Source of the DNA: Rhodospirillales bacterium URHD0017
Lineage (GTDB): Bacteria > Pseudomonadota > Alphaproteobacteria > Reyranellales > Reyranellaceae
Reading direction: 5' to 3'
Assembly (NCBI GenBank): GCA_900110395.1
Contig: FODP01000020.1
Location: forward strand, 1-64,000
DNA: 64,000 nucleotides
Positions 23,074-32,670 of this stretch are shown here, piece by piece. The notes under the pieces were generated by a model, which was not told the DNA's origin, did no database searches, and saw only the letters and a list, made by a program, of their open reading frames with translations. Position numbers and translations under genes: made by a program. Numbering within the stretch: position 1 is the stretch's first letter; each line of letters starts with the position of its first letter.

Positions 23074-24438
23074 GTGAGGCGATCTCGTTCCCTTTTCGGA
23101 CGCGGCGTGGCGATCGCAGTCGGTTTGATGGCGCTTGCCGCCTGTGCGCCCGACGAGCCGCCGACCGTTCGTGCGCCGGACAAGGAGCCGCCAGTAGCCT
23201 TGGTGTCAGCGCCAAGCAAACCGGTGGGTGCGGATGCCAGCATCAGGCTGAAGGAGCTGATCGCGTCCAAGTCGGTCGTTGCGGGTGAACGGCTGAACGT
23301 CGAACTGCTGCGACGCTTCTATGCGCGCCATGGCTTTGCGCCGGTCTGGACGACCCGGCAGGCCCAGGCGAATTCACTGATGGATGCCATCTCGCGTGCC
23401 GGCAGTCATGGCCTCGCCCCCGAACTGTTTCACGCGGATGTCCTGCAGTCGCCGGCACCCTTGTCGGCGGTTGACCGGGAAGTGTTGCTGTCGAATGCCT
23501 TCCTCTCCTATGCCGACGCGCTGGCGCGCGGGGCCGTGCCGGTCGAGCGTCGACGGGATGACGAGATCTTGACGCCTGGTCCGATCGATGTCGCTGCCGC
23601 GCTCGACGCCGCGATCGCCAGCCCCGACGCCGGGGCAGCGATCGAAGCGCTGGCGCCGACGACGCCGACCTACCGGGCGCTGCGCCAGGCTTTGCAGGAC
23701 AAGAGCGCGACGGGCCGCTCGCGCGAGATCAAGGTAAACCTCGAACGCGAACGCTGGCAGCCGCGGCGGCTGCCGGCCGACCGCGTCTGGGTCAACGTTA
23801 CCGACGGTCGGCTGACGCTGTACCGCGACGATCAGCCGGTTTTCTCCACGCGGGTCATTGTCGGCACGGACGACCGACCCAATCAGAGCCCGGAGTTCGA
23901 GGCCTCGATCGATGGCCTCTGGTACAACCCGCCCTGGACCGTCCCGCAGGACATCGCCACCCAGGAGATCATGCCGAAGGTCCGTAGCGACCCGAACTAT
24001 CTGGCGCAGCACAAGATGGTCATGCTGCCCGATGGCGGGCTGCAGCAGCTGGGGGGAGGCAACTCAGCGCTCGGACAATTGATGTTCCATATGAAGAACC
24101 GGTTCGACGTCTACCTGCATGACACGCCGTCGAAAAACCTGTTCAACCGCGACGCCCGACGCTTCAGTCATGGCTGCATCAGGGTGGAGGATCCCAGGAA
24201 GCTGGCCGCCCTGCTGATGCGGAAGCCGCTCGAGGCCATCGACGAAGCGATCGCGACCGGCGACACCGTCTGGGCCGCTCTGCCGCAGGCCGTGCCGGTG
24301 TTCGTGGTCTACGAAACCGCGTTCGCCGATGCCGACGGGAAGCTGCAATATCGTCCGGACATCTACAAACGCGACGCCGAGATTGCGCAGGCACTGGATC
24401 CAAAGCGGCGAACGGTGGCGGAACGCAAGACGCCCTGA
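23074..24438 (+). CDS. L,D-transpeptidase family lipoprotein (YcbB/LdtD-like)
   Basis: The protein has a signal with lipobox (VGLMALAAC, Cys24 when started at GTG 23074), a peptidoglycan-binding-like segment, and a YkuD domain (VWVNVTDGRLTLYRDDQPVF onward). The catalytic Cys is in RRFSHGCIRVED with the earlier His in YLHDTPSKN. Such enzymes form 3-3 cross-links in peptidoglycan or attach proteins to it. A TTG at 23056 is an alternative start; neither has a clear ribosome binding site. Confidence 0.88.
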   Translation: MRRSRSLFGRGVAIAVGLMALAACAPDEPPTVRAPDKEPPVALVSAPSKPVGADASIRLKELIASKSVVAGERLNVELLRRFYARHGFAPVWTTRQAQANSLMDAISRAGSHGLAPELFHADVLQSPAPLSAVDREVLLSNAFLSYADALARGAVPVERRRDDEILTPGPIDVAAALDAAIASPDAGAAIEALAPTTPTYRALRQALQDKSATGRSREIKVNLERERWQPRRLPADRVWVNVTDGRLTLYRDDQPVFSTRVIVGTDDRPNQSPEFEASIDGLWYNPPWTVPQDIATQEIMPKVRSDPNYLAQHKMVMLPDGGLQQLGGGNSALGQLMFHMKNRFDVYLHDTPSKNLFNRDARRFSHGCIRVEDPRKLAALLMRKPLEAIDEAIATGDTVWAALPQAVPVFVVYETAFADADGKLQYRPDIYKRDAEIAQALDPKRRTVAERKTP

Positions 24439-24450
24439 CCCGTGACTCAT

Positions 24451-24478
24451 TCCCTGCCCCCGTCACACGGGGGAGGGA
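24451..24478. terminator. Two-way terminator hairpin
   Basis: TCCCT-G-CCCCCGT (24451-24463) pairs with ACGGGGG-AGGGA (24467-24478) around a CAC loop, with one bulged G. It lies exactly between two convergent genes. Confidence 0.65.
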
Positions 24479-24490
24479 CCAAGAGGGAGA

Positions 24491-26080
24491 TTATTTCTTC
24501 TCGATGTTCCACAGCGCCAGTGACGGCGTCGGGGTGATCACGCCGCTCAGGTTGCTGCGCACCGCCGTCGGCGTCGTGAACTGGCCGAGCGGCGCGAACG
24601 TCGGATATTCCAGCAGGCGCAGCTGGACCTGCTCGGCGATCGCCTTCTGCTTGGCCGGATCGGTCTCCGAAGCGTAGGCGTCGCGCAGCTTCTCGAGGGT
24701 CTCGTCGCAGCTCCAGCCGAAGGTCGCCCTGTCGCACGCGGCATTGATGAAGGCGGCCGACACCGGATTGAGCACGTCGGGCGAGCCCCACGAGGTGAAG
24801 TAGGCGCTCCAGCCGCCCTTATCGAGCGGATCCTTCTTGGCGCGGCGGCTGACCAGGGTCTGCCAGTCCATCGGCTGCAGGTCGATCTTGAGCCCGATCT
24901 TCTCGAGCTGGGCCTTGGCCACGGTCGCGAGGTTGTTGTGGCCCGCCGTGTCGGTCTGGTGCAGCAGCACCGCCGGCGTGCCGTCATAGCCCGACGACGC
25001 CAGGATCTCCTTGGCCTTGGCGATGTTGCCGGAAAGCTTGTCCTCCCAGCCCTTGGTCGATTCCAGCGGCGAGCCGCAGGGGAACACCGACTTGCACTCC
25101 TTGTAGTAGTCGGGGTTGCCCGAATTGGCGTCGAGGAACTCCTTCTGCGCCAGGGCATAGAGCACGGCCTGGCGCACCTTGGCGTTGTCGAACGGCTTGG
25201 TGGTGACGTTGAAGCGCATCGAGTACTGGCGGCCCCAGGTGTTGGTCGCCAGCACCTTGACGGCCTTCTCCTTCGCCAGCAGAGGCAGCAGGTCGGGCGG
25301 CACGATCTCGACCAGGTCGACCTCGCCGTTGATCAGTGCACTGACCTGGGTCTGGGTGTCGCCGATCCATATCCATTCGACGCGATCGACCTTGACGACC
25401 TTGCCGCCGGACATCGCCGAGGCCGGCTCCGACCGTGGCTTGTACTTGGGGTTCTTGAGGTAGACCGCCTTCTCGCCGGGCTTCCACTCGTCCTTCTTGA
25501 AGATGAACGGGCCCGAGCCGATGGCCTCGGTGAGCTGGCTGTTGGCATCGACGCTCGCCTGCTCCTTGGGCATCATGAACGGCACGTTGGAGCTCGTCTT
25601 GCCGAGCGATTCCAGCACCAGCCCGTAAGGCTGCTTCAGCACCATCTTGATCGTCTTGGCATCCGGCGCGCTGAGCTCGGTCACCACGCCCATCAGCTTC
25701 TGGCCCATCGAATCGCGGGCGGCCCAGCGCTTGATCGAGGCGACGCAGTCCTCGCCCGTCACCGGCTTGCCGTCGTGCCACTCGAGGCCGTCGCGCAGGG
25801 TGAAGGTCCAGGTGAGCTTGTCGGGCGAGACGTCCCACTTGTCGACCATCTGCGGCTGGACCTGCAGCTTGTCATTCATGGCAAACAGCGTGTCGTAGAC
25901 CATGTTGCCGTGATGGGTGGAGATCAGCGCCGTGGTCCAGATCGGATCGATGATCTTGAGATCCGAATGCAGCGCGACCTTGAGCGTGGTTTGCGCCTGC
26001 GCAGGAATGATGAGGGCGGGTGCGGTGAGCGCAGCCGCGGCAACCAGCGCACCGGCAAGACGACGACCAATCTTCAACAT
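24491..26080 (-). CDS. Peptide/nickel-type ABC transporter substrate-binding protein
   Basis: The 529-residue periplasmic protein has a signal peptide (MLKIGRRLAGALVAAAALTA, ending AQA) and the family-5 solute-binding pattern (MVYDTLFAMND, WTFTLRDGLEWHDGKPVTGED, IGSGPFIFKKDEW, LWNIEKK end). This family binds oligopeptides, nickel or other solutes for ABC import. No permease or ATPase genes are adjacent, so the partner transporter lies elsewhere. Confidence 0.92.
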   Translation of the reverse strand: MLKIGRRLAGALVAAAALTAPALIIPAQAQTTLKVALHSDLKIIDPIWTTALISTHHGNMVYDTLFAMNDKLQVQPQMVDKWDVSPDKLTWTFTLRDGLEWHDGKPVTGEDCVASIKRWAARDSMGQKLMGVVTELSAPDAKTIKMVLKQPYGLVLESLGKTSSNVPFMMPKEQASVDANSQLTEAIGSGPFIFKKDEWKPGEKAVYLKNPKYKPRSEPASAMSGGKVVKVDRVEWIWIGDTQTQVSALINGEVDLVEIVPPDLLPLLAKEKAVKVLATNTWGRQYSMRFNVTTKPFDNAKVRQAVLYALAQKEFLDANSGNPDYYKECKSVFPCGSPLESTKGWEDKLSGNIAKAKEILASSGYDGTPAVLLHQTDTAGHNNLATVAKAQLEKIGLKIDLQPMDWQTLVSRRAKKDPLDKGGWSAYFTSWGSPDVLNPVSAAFINAACDRATFGWSCDETLEKLRDAYASETDPAKQKAIAEQVQLRLLEYPTFAPLGQFTTPTAVRSNLSGVITPTPSLALWNIEKK

Positions 26081-26128
26081 GAAAGCTCCCTGAATGACCC
26101 CCCGGTCCCCGGGCGCACAATAGAGACG

Positions 26129-27313
26129 TCAGTCGCCCTGCGCGATGTCCAATAAGGCCTGCCAGTCCGTCAATTTCACGCGAGGGCGGCCCAAGCCAGC
26201 GCCGGCCGCGACCTCGTGCTTGTCGATGCGATGCCAGCCCGCCGCATCGACAGCGATGGGCAGCACGTCGGGCCCGCTCTTGGGATCGCGGTCCTTCAGG
26301 AAGGCCAGCACCTGCTGGGCGACGGCATGGCTCTCGGCGCGATTGGTCGGGATGGTGCCGGTCGGGCCGCGCTTGGCCCAGCCGACGGGAAAGACATCGT
26401 CACGCTTGGGGAATTCCTCGCCGCTATAGCCGATGCAGGTCACCACGAGATCGGCTTTGAGCGTGCCGCTGCTGAGCTCGATCTCACCGGGACGGATGGC
26501 CTTGGGCACCGCACCGAAGACGAAATGCACGGTCACCGGCTTCTCGCCCGCCTTGTGGCTGGCAAAGCCCTTCAGGATTTCCAGGTTCTTGGTCTTGCGC
26601 AGCCGCTCCGGCGTCGGCTCTGACGCGGGCGGCGCGACCTCCAGGGCCTTGGCGTCGGTGACCGATCCGGCGCGCGCCAGCCTTCCCATCTCGGCCAGCT
26701 CGTTGTTGGTGAACGAAGCATGCTCGGGCCCGCGGCGGCCGATGACATGAATGTCGGTGAGCGGCGCGGCCGCGATCGCCGAACCCGCCTCCGGCACGAT
26801 GTCGCTTTTCGCCATCTCGTCGGCGCTCTTGGCCAGCACGCGCGCCACGTCCAGCGCCACGTTGCCGTTGCCGATCACGGCCACGCTCTTCACCTTGGAA
26901 AGATCGGGGCCGGCGCGGAAATCGGGATGGCCGTTCAGCCAGGCGACGAACCGCCACGAGCCCCAGACATGGGGCAGGTCCTCGCCCGGCACGCCGAGCT
27001 TCCTGTCGACCACCATGCCGGTGGCGACGATCACGGCATCGTAGGCCGCGTCGAACTCCTCCCAGGAGAGATCGCGGCCGACCTCGATGTTGCCGGCGAA
27101 GCGGACGTCGGGCTGGCCCAGAAGTTTCTCGAACTGGCGCACGATCGCCTTGGTGCCCTGGTGGTCGGGCGCGACGCCCGCCCGCACCAGGCCATAGGGC
27201 GTGGGCAGGCGGTCGATGATGTCGATATGCAGGTCGGGGCGGGCGCGCAGCAACCCGTCGGCGGCATAGAAGCCCGAGGGGCCCGCGCCCACGATGGCAA
27301 CGCGGTGGGTCAT
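26129..27313 (-). CDS. Ferredoxin-NADP reductase, adrenodoxin-reductase type
   Basis: The 394-residue flavoprotein has an FAD site (VAIVGAGPSGFYAADGLL), the PYGLVRAGVAPDH segment and an NADP site (VAVIGNGNVALDVARVL), the hallmarks of the FprA/adrenodoxin reductase family that passes electrons from NADPH to ferredoxin. Its start is divergent from queF with 28 bases between. QueG contains two Fe-S clusters and needs an electron donor, so a supporting role is possible but unproved. Confidence 0.88.
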   Translation of the reverse strand: MTHRVAIVGAGPSGFYAADGLLRARPDLHIDIIDRLPTPYGLVRAGVAPDHQGTKAIVRQFEKLLGQPDVRFAGNIEVGRDLSWEEFDAAYDAVIVATGMVVDRKLGVPGEDLPHVWGSWRFVAWLNGHPDFRAGPDLSKVKSVAVIGNGNVALDVARVLAKSADEMAKSDIVPEAGSAIAAAPLTDIHVIGRRGPEHASFTNNELAEMGRLARAGSVTDAKALEVAPPASEPTPERLRKTKNLEILKGFASHKAGEKPVTVHFVFGAVPKAIRPGEIELSSGTLKADLVVTCIGYSGEEFPKRDDVFPVGWAKRGPTGTIPTNRAESHAVAQQVLAFLKDRDPKSGPDVLPIAVDAAGWHRIDKHEVAAGAGLGRPRVKLTDWQALLDIAQGD

Positions 27314-27341
27314 GGGCGCCCGCTTAGCATATGATGGTTAT

Positions 27342-27800
27342 ATGACTAAATACCCAAAGCTCAGCCAGCTCGGCCGGCCTGCCATCCTGCCCCGATCGCC
27401 GGACAAGGCCGTGCTCGAGACGGTGCCCAATCCGCAGCCCCGCGCGCTGTACCTGGTCCGCTTCACGGCGCCCGAATTCACCACGCTCTGTCCCGTGACC
27501 GGCCAGCCCGACTTCGCCCATCTGGTTATCGACTACGCCCCGCGCGCCAGGCTCGTGGAAAGCAAGTCGCTGAAACTCTATCTCGGCAGCTTTCGCAATC
27601 AGGCCGACTTTCACGAGGCCTGCACGCTTGCCATCGGCATGCGCCTGGCCAAGGTGCTGGCGCCGCGCTGGCTTCGCATCGGCGGCTACTGGTATCCGCG
27701 CGGCGGCATGCCGATCGACGTCTTCTGGCAGACCGGCCAGCCACCCAGAGGCCTGTGGCTGCCCGATCCCGGTGTGCAGCCCTATCGCGGCCGGGGATGA
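27342..27800 (+). CDS. queF: NADPH-dependent 7-cyano-7-deazaguanine reductase QueF
   Basis: This enzyme reduces preQ0 to preQ1 in queuosine synthesis. The 152-residue protein is the short unimodular type. It has the catalytic Cys in TTLCPVTGQPDFA and the QueF signature ESKSLKLYLGSFRNQ, followed by HEACTLAIG with the substrate-binding His and Glu. ATG 27342 (MTKYPKLSQLG) is chosen over an upstream in-frame start that overlaps the divergent reductase. It lies ten bases before queG. Confidence 0.96.
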   Translation: MTKYPKLSQLGRPAILPRSPDKAVLETVPNPQPRALYLVRFTAPEFTTLCPVTGQPDFAHLVIDYAPRARLVESKSLKLYLGSFRNQADFHEACTLAIGMRLAKVLAPRWLRIGGYWYPRGGMPIDVFWQTGQPPRGLWLPDPGVQPYRGRG

Positions 27801-27809
27801 CGGAGCGCG

Positions 27810-29009
27810 ATGAGCCGCCACCCTCCGGTCCCCAAGCGCAAGCCACGGCCGGCGAGCCCGGGCGAGCTGCGCGACGCGATTCGCGACGAGGCGCTGCGGC
27901 TCGGCTTCGACGCGGTGGGTTTCGCACCGGCCAATCTCGCGCCCGAAGCGCGCGACCAGCGCCTGCAGCGGCTGGGCGAATTTCTCGACGCCGGCTGGCA
28001 GGGCGACATGGGCTGGCTCGGCGAGCGCACCGCTGAACGCGCCGATCCGCAGGCCCTGTGGCGCGAGGCCAAAACGGTGGTGTCGCTTGCCATCAACTAC
28101 GCGCCGGCGAACGACCCGCTGGAAATCCTGGAGCACGACGAGCGCGCGGCGATCTCGGTGTACGCCCAAGGCCGCGACTATCACGAGGTGATGAAGAGCA
28201 AGCTGAAGGCGCTCGGCCGCTTCATCTGGGACACCTACCGCCACGACCTGAAGGTCTTCGTCGACACCGCGCCCTTGATGGAGAAGCCTGCCGCGCAGGC
28301 CGTCGGCCATGGCTGGCAGGGCAAGCACACCAATCTCGTGTCACGCCAGTTCGGCTCCTGGCTGTTCCTGGGCGAGTTGCTGCTGTCGGTCGAGTTGCCC
28401 GCCGACCAGGCCGAGACCGACCATTGCGGCCAATGCCGCGCCTGCCTCGATATCTGCCCGACCAACGCCTTCGCCGGGCCCTATCGGCTCGAAGCGCGGC
28501 GCTGTATCTCCTACCTCACCATCGAGCACGAGGGGCCGATCGATCGCGAGCTTCGTCCGCTGCTCGGCAACCGCATCTATGGCTGCGACGACTGCCTGGC
28601 CGTCTGCCCGTGGAACAAGTTCGCCCAGGAAGCGCGCGAGACGGCCCTGATGCCGCGCCCGGCACTCAGCGCGCCATCGCTCGCCGAACTTGCGACCCTC
28701 GACGACCAGGCTTTCCGGAAGCGCTTCACCGGCACGGCGATCAAGCGCATCGGCCGCGACCGGTTCGTGCGCAACGTCGCCTATGCGTTGGGCAACAGCC
28801 AGGCTCGCGCGACCGCTCTGCCCGCCGTCGAAGCGCTGCTGGGCGACTTCTCGCCGCTGGTGCGTGGCGCCGCCGTGTGGGCGTTGTCGCGTCTGGCGCC
28901 CCATCAGGTCGCGCAACGGCAGCGCGCAACCCGTGAAGATGACGCGGACGTCCGCGCCGAGTGGCAGGACGCGCTGCAAACGGCGCAGAGACGAGACAAT
29001 GGCCGCTGA
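27810..29009 (+). CDS. queG: Epoxyqueuosine reductase QueG
   Basis: QueG converts epoxyqueuosine to queuosine in tRNA with cobalamin and two 4Fe-4S clusters. The 399-residue protein has the N-terminal LGFDAVGFAPANL and YARGRDYH-like region (YAQGRDYHEVMK), then both ferredoxin-like clusters CGQCRACLDICPTNAF and CDDCLAVCPWNKFA. A HEAT-like C-terminus (VRGAAVWALSRL) follows. It is in an operon with queF and overlaps the next gene by 11 bases. Confidence 0.96.
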   Translation: MSRHPPVPKRKPRPASPGELRDAIRDEALRLGFDAVGFAPANLAPEARDQRLQRLGEFLDAGWQGDMGWLGERTAERADPQALWREAKTVVSLAINYAPANDPLEILEHDERAAISVYAQGRDYHEVMKSKLKALGRFIWDTYRHDLKVFVDTAPLMEKPAAQAVGHGWQGKHTNLVSRQFGSWLFLGELLLSVELPADQAETDHCGQCRACLDICPTNAFAGPYRLEARRCISYLTIEHEGPIDRELRPLLGNRIYGCDDCLAVCPWNKFAQEARETALMPRPALSAPSLAELATLDDQAFRKRFTGTAIKRIGRDRFVRNVAYALGNSQARATALPAVEALLGDFSPLVRGAAVWALSRLAPHQVAQRQRATREDDADVRAEWQDALQTAQRRDNGR

Positions 29010-30576
29010 GATTTGGCGCCGCACGCTCCTCGAGGTGATCGGCCGACTGGGCGGTGCCGCCACCGCCTATTCGGCCCTGAACATGGCGGGGTTGCTGGCC
29101 ACGCCGACGGCGTACGCCGCTCCACCCGTGCTGACGCCCGCATCCGGCAACGGCAAGCGCGTCGCGATCCTGGGCGCCGGAATAGCCGGCCTGACGGCAG
29201 CTCATTGTCTCAGCAAGGCCGGTTATCAGTGCACGATCCTCGAAGCACGGGCGCGGTCCGGCGGACGGGTCTGGACGATACGAGGCGGCGACCAGATCGC
29301 CGAGACGGATTCCACGCAGCATGTCGCGTGGCAGGCCCATCGGGACATCTACCTCAACGCCGGCGCCGCCCGGCTCCCCAGCCACCATCAGGGCATCCTG
29401 GGATACTGTCGCGAGTTCGGTGTTGCGCTGGAGGTCTTCGTCAACGACAACCGTGCGGCGCTTGTCCAGTTCGACAGCCAATTCGGCGGCAAACCGCAGA
29501 CGGCGAGGCGGCTCCACGCCGACCTCAGGGGCGCGATCGCGGCTCTCGCTGCCAAGAGCGCTCCGGCTGACGAGGCGGTCCAGAGCATGCTGCGGATCTT
29601 CGGCGACCTCAGGCGCGACCTCACCTATGCCGGCTCGTCGCGCGCCGGTTACGCCGCCGAGGACGATGTGCCGGGCGCCGCCAACCGAAGCGGCCGCCTT
29701 CAGCCGCCTCTTGCCCTGGACGAAATCGCGGGACCTCAGTCGATCAGGATGGCCCTTGCTCTGTGCTTTGCCGAGTTGTGGCAGCAATCGCCGACCATGC
29801 TGCAGCCGGTGGGCGGGATGGACGCGATCGTCCGCGCCTTCGATCGGGCAGTGGGCGGCATGATCCGGCACAATGAAGAAGTCGTGCAGATCGAGCGCAG
29901 CGGCGACGGCGCCCGGATCATCTCGCTCGATCGCAGCCGCGGACGACCGAGCGCGCTCGAGGCCGATTTCGTGATCTGTACGCTCCCGCTGTCGGTGCTG
30001 GAGCACATTCCCGCCGACTTCAGCCCGGCGTTGAACCATGCGATCAGCGTCGGGGCCAAGATGTATTTCCCGGCGGTCAAGGTGGCCTTCGAAGCGCCGC
30101 GTCGCTGGTGGGAGATCGACCAGAAGCTCTATGGCGGCATCAGCTGGACCGGCCGCGACATCACCCAGATCTGGTATCCGTCACACGGCTTTCACGGCGA
30201 GAAAGGCGTGCTGGTCGGCGCCTATATCTGGAGCAACGATCCGGCCCGGCGTTTTACCGCGATGGCTCCGGCCGAGCGCCATGCGGCGGCGATCAGTGAC
30301 GGCGAGCGGCTTCACCCCGGCTACGAGAGGCTTGTCGGACCAGCGGCGTCGGTTGCCTGGGCAAAAATTCCCTATTCGCTGGGTGCCTGGATCGAGTGGG
30401 AGACGATTTCGGGAGCGCGGCAGGCGGAATACCCGACTCTGCTCGCCGGCGACGGACCGTTCTACTTCGCCGGCGAGCATATGAGCTACGTCACCGCCTG
30501 GCAGGAAGGCGCCGTGCAGTCGGCCCATTACACGGTGTCCCGGATCGCCGAGCGCGTTGCAGCAACGAACAAGTGA
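28999..30576 (+). CDS. Flavin monoamine/L-amino-acid oxidase family protein
   Basis: The 525-residue protein has an N-terminal export-like segment with twin Arg (WRRTLLEVIGRLGG), then the FAD dinucleotide motif VAILGAGIAGLTAAHCL. The second FAD contact is RSGGRVWTIRGG, and the closing substrate/FAD motif is FYFAGEHMSYVTAWQEGAV. It resembles bacterial L-tryptophan or L-amino-acid oxidases. Its start overlaps queG by 11 bases, so it may be co-transcribed, though no link to queuosine is known. Confidence 0.85.
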   Translation: MAAEIWRRTLLEVIGRLGGAATAYSALNMAGLLATPTAYAAPPVLTPASGNGKRVAILGAGIAGLTAAHCLSKAGYQCTILEARARSGGRVWTIRGGDQIAETDSTQHVAWQAHRDIYLNAGAARLPSHHQGILGYCREFGVALEVFVNDNRAALVQFDSQFGGKPQTARRLHADLRGAIAALAAKSAPADEAVQSMLRIFGDLRRDLTYAGSSRAGYAAEDDVPGAANRSGRLQPPLALDEIAGPQSIRMALALCFAELWQQSPTMLQPVGGMDAIVRAFDRAVGGMIRHNEEVVQIERSGDGARIISLDRSRGRPSALEADFVICTLPLSVLEHIPADFSPALNHAISVGAKMYFPAVKVAFEAPRRWWEIDQKLYGGISWTGRDITQIWYPSHGFHGEKGVLVGAYIWSNDPARRFTAMAPAERHAAAISDGERLHPGYERLVGPAASVAWAKIPYSLGAWIEWETISGARQAEYPTLLAGDGPFYFAGEHMSYVTAWQEGAVQSAHYTVSRIAERVAATNK

Positions 30577-30630
30577 TGACGCCAAATCCTGCGTCCGTGC
30601 AGAATGGGCAGCGATCCGGAGGACATGCCA

Positions 30631-31509
30631 ATGACGATCCGACGAAAGACCCTTCTCGCGGCCCTCGCCGTCGGCACGAGCGTGCTGCTCGCCGTCCAGC
30701 CGACATCGGCCCAGCCGGCCGCGTCGCTGACGGCCGAGCAGGCCGCGCAGATCGTGGCGAGCCCCGAACGCAGCGCCGCCGACCGGACCAACGATCAGCG
30801 ACGCAAGCCCGAGCAGCTGCTGGTCTTCATCGGCCCCCGTCCCGGCATCACGGCCCTCGATCTCAGTGCCGGCGGCGGCTACACGACTGAACTGCTGGCT
30901 CGGGCGATCGGGCCCTCCGGCGCCGTCTACGGCCAGAGCCGGCCGCGCGATCCCAGTCGGCCGCCGACGCCGCCGGCGGCGGCCGAGGGCAACAGCAATC
31001 CGACCGCCACGCCCAGCCCGCCACCGCCGCCGCCAGCCGCTGGGCCACGGCCCTCACCCGTGGCGTTGGCCGAGCGCGACAAGGCGTTGCAGAGCGCCGG
31101 CATCAAGGCCGCGCCGATCACCGCTCTCAGCCGGCCGTTCGAGGATCCCGTTCCGTCCGAGCTGGCGTCCGGTCGCTTCGATCTCGTGACCCTGATGTTC
31201 AACTATCATGACCTTGGACATCTCGGGACCGATCGCGCGGCCATGAACCGGGCGGTCTTCCAGGCGCTCAAGCCAGGCGGTTTCTACATCATCGCCGATC
31301 ATTCGGGCCGGCCCGGCACCGGCATCTCCGAGGCCGGCACGCTCCATCGCATCGAGGAAGCGTTCCTGCGCAAGGAAGTCGAAGCGGCCGGCTTCAAGCT
31401 GGCAGCTGAAGGCAACTTCCTGCGCAACCCCAACGATCCGCGCGACAAGAACACGCCGGACCCGCCGCAGCCCAAGGACGAGTTCGTGCTGAAGTTCGTG
31501 AAGCCCTAA
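30631..31509 (+). CDS. Exported methyltransferase-like protein with a proline-rich insert
   Basis: The 292-residue protein has a signal peptide (MTIRRKTLLAALAVGTSVLL, cleavage near SAQ) and a class I methyltransferase core. Motif I is ALDLSAGGGYTTELLARA, and later ALKPGGFYIIADHS is the post-motif pattern. A Pro-rich insert of about 45 residues (around residues 107-150) breaks the fold after strand 2. The family (COG4798-like) is secreted, which is odd for a SAM-dependent enzyme. ATG 30631 follows GGAGG by nine bases. Confidence 0.8.
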   Translation: MTIRRKTLLAALAVGTSVLLAVQPTSAQPAASLTAEQAAQIVASPERSAADRTNDQRRKPEQLLVFIGPRPGITALDLSAGGGYTTELLARAIGPSGAVYGQSRPRDPSRPPTPPAAAEGNSNPTATPSPPPPPPAAGPRPSPVALAERDKALQSAGIKAAPITALSRPFEDPVPSELASGRFDLVTLMFNYHDLGHLGTDRAAMNRAVFQALKPGGFYIIADHSGRPGTGISEAGTLHRIEEAFLRKEVEAAGFKLAAEGNFLRNPNDPRDKNTPDPPQPKDEFVLKFVKP

Positions 31510-32666
31510 ACGGCAACGGCAGGTGCGAGCGCGCCGGGATATTTGCGGCCGTTCAGCGCTGCGCCGATGAAGGTCGGCCGCACGGCGTAGTTATAGAGCG
31601 GCAGCAGCACGGCGATGGTCCCTGCCAGGGCCAGCGCGATCTTGGCAAGCGGCGGCAGCGGCACATCGAGCAGGATCAGCTGGAACAGCATGACGACCGG
31701 CAGGTGGGCGATGTAGAGGAAGTACGAGGAATCGCAGAGATAGCGCCGGAGCGCGCTGTGGCCTGAGAGATAGCGCAGGAACAGGCCGGTCGTGCCCAGG
31801 ATCAGGCACCACATGGCAAGCGCGTGCGCCGCGCGAAGCGCATAGAACGCCATGCCGCGGTCAGCGAACGAGAACAGCAAGGCGAGATAGGCGACGAAAG
31901 CCAGCACCGCGCCCGCCATGTAGAGCCAGCCGCGCCTGGCCAGGACGTCGAGCAGATCGGCATGGATGAACAGGAGCCAGCCAAAGCCGAACGGGATGCC
32001 ATAGGCAATCACGAGGCGTGTCAACGGCACGAAGCCGGGCGGATCTTCCAGCCACGGGTGAGTCATCGGCAACATGGCAAGGAAGGACAGAACGCCCAGC
32101 GGCAGCGGCGCCCACACCGATTGCACGACCGACCGGAAGATGCCGGGCAGGCCTGCGCGAATGCCCGGCGGCACGACGAGAGGGAGGGCCACGACGACGA
32201 TCGCCGCGAGGGCATAGAGCACGATCAGGTACTCCAGGAACCACAGATGCAGCGGATGGGCGTAGTCGAGGAAGCGGCCGGACAGGATGAAGTCGATGGC
32301 GGGATCGAGGCCACGACGGCCGTAGGCGGCCATGAACATGGCCAGCGGATAGATGACGATCCAGCCGACCACGAAGGGCACGACGATGCGCCAGTACCGG
32401 TTGGCAATGGCGCGCCGCGAGCCGTAACGCTGCAGCAGAAGAGCCGCGAAGAAACCGGCCATGACGTAGAACACCGGCATCCGGAAGACGTGGATCAGGA
32501 CCATCGAGTAGTCGAGCGTCGTCGTGAGCTGCGGCGGCTTGAACAGCCATCCGCCATGCGGCGAGTAGGCGACGACGGCATGCAGGTAGATGCCGAGGAA
32601 CATCATGGCGGCACGCAAGGCATCGAGTGCGTGATAGCGCGAGGCGGCCGCGGTTGGAGCGCTCAT
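31506..32666 (-). CDS. Acyltransferase family 3 membrane protein (OpgC/glucan-modifying type)
   Basis: The 386-residue protein has about ten hydrophobic segments and the acyltransferase-3 opening RYHALDALRAAMMFLGIYLH, where the His is expected to be catalytic. HLWFLEYLIVLYAL and SSYFLYIAHLPVVML follow. Members move acetyl or succinyl groups to sugars or glucans at the membrane. It ends 4 bases over the methyltransferase-like gene (convergent) and lies just downstream of the hydrolase gene on the same strand. Confidence 0.85.
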   Translation of the reverse strand: MSAPTAAASRYHALDALRAAMMFLGIYLHAVVAYSPHGGWLFKPPQLTTTLDYSMVLIHVFRMPVFYVMAGFFAALLLQRYGSRRAIANRYWRIVVPFVVGWIVIYPLAMFMAAYGRRGLDPAIDFILSGRFLDYAHPLHLWFLEYLIVLYALAAIVVVALPLVVPPGIRAGLPGIFRSVVQSVWAPLPLGVLSFLAMLPMTHPWLEDPPGFVPLTRLVIAYGIPFGFGWLLFIHADLLDVLARRGWLYMAGAVLAFVAYLALLFSFADRGMAFYALRAAHALAMWCLILGTTGLFLRYLSGHSALRRYLCDSSYFLYIAHLPVVMLFQLILLDVPLPPLAKIALALAGTIAVLLPLYNYAVRPTFIGAALNGRKYPGALAPAVAV

Positions 32667-32670
32667 CCGA

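Noticed and set aside
27294..27341. A longer N-terminus for QueF starting at 27294
   Set aside because: It would overlap the divergent reductase start and adds residues absent from the family. MTKYPKLSQLG at 27342 is the usual start.
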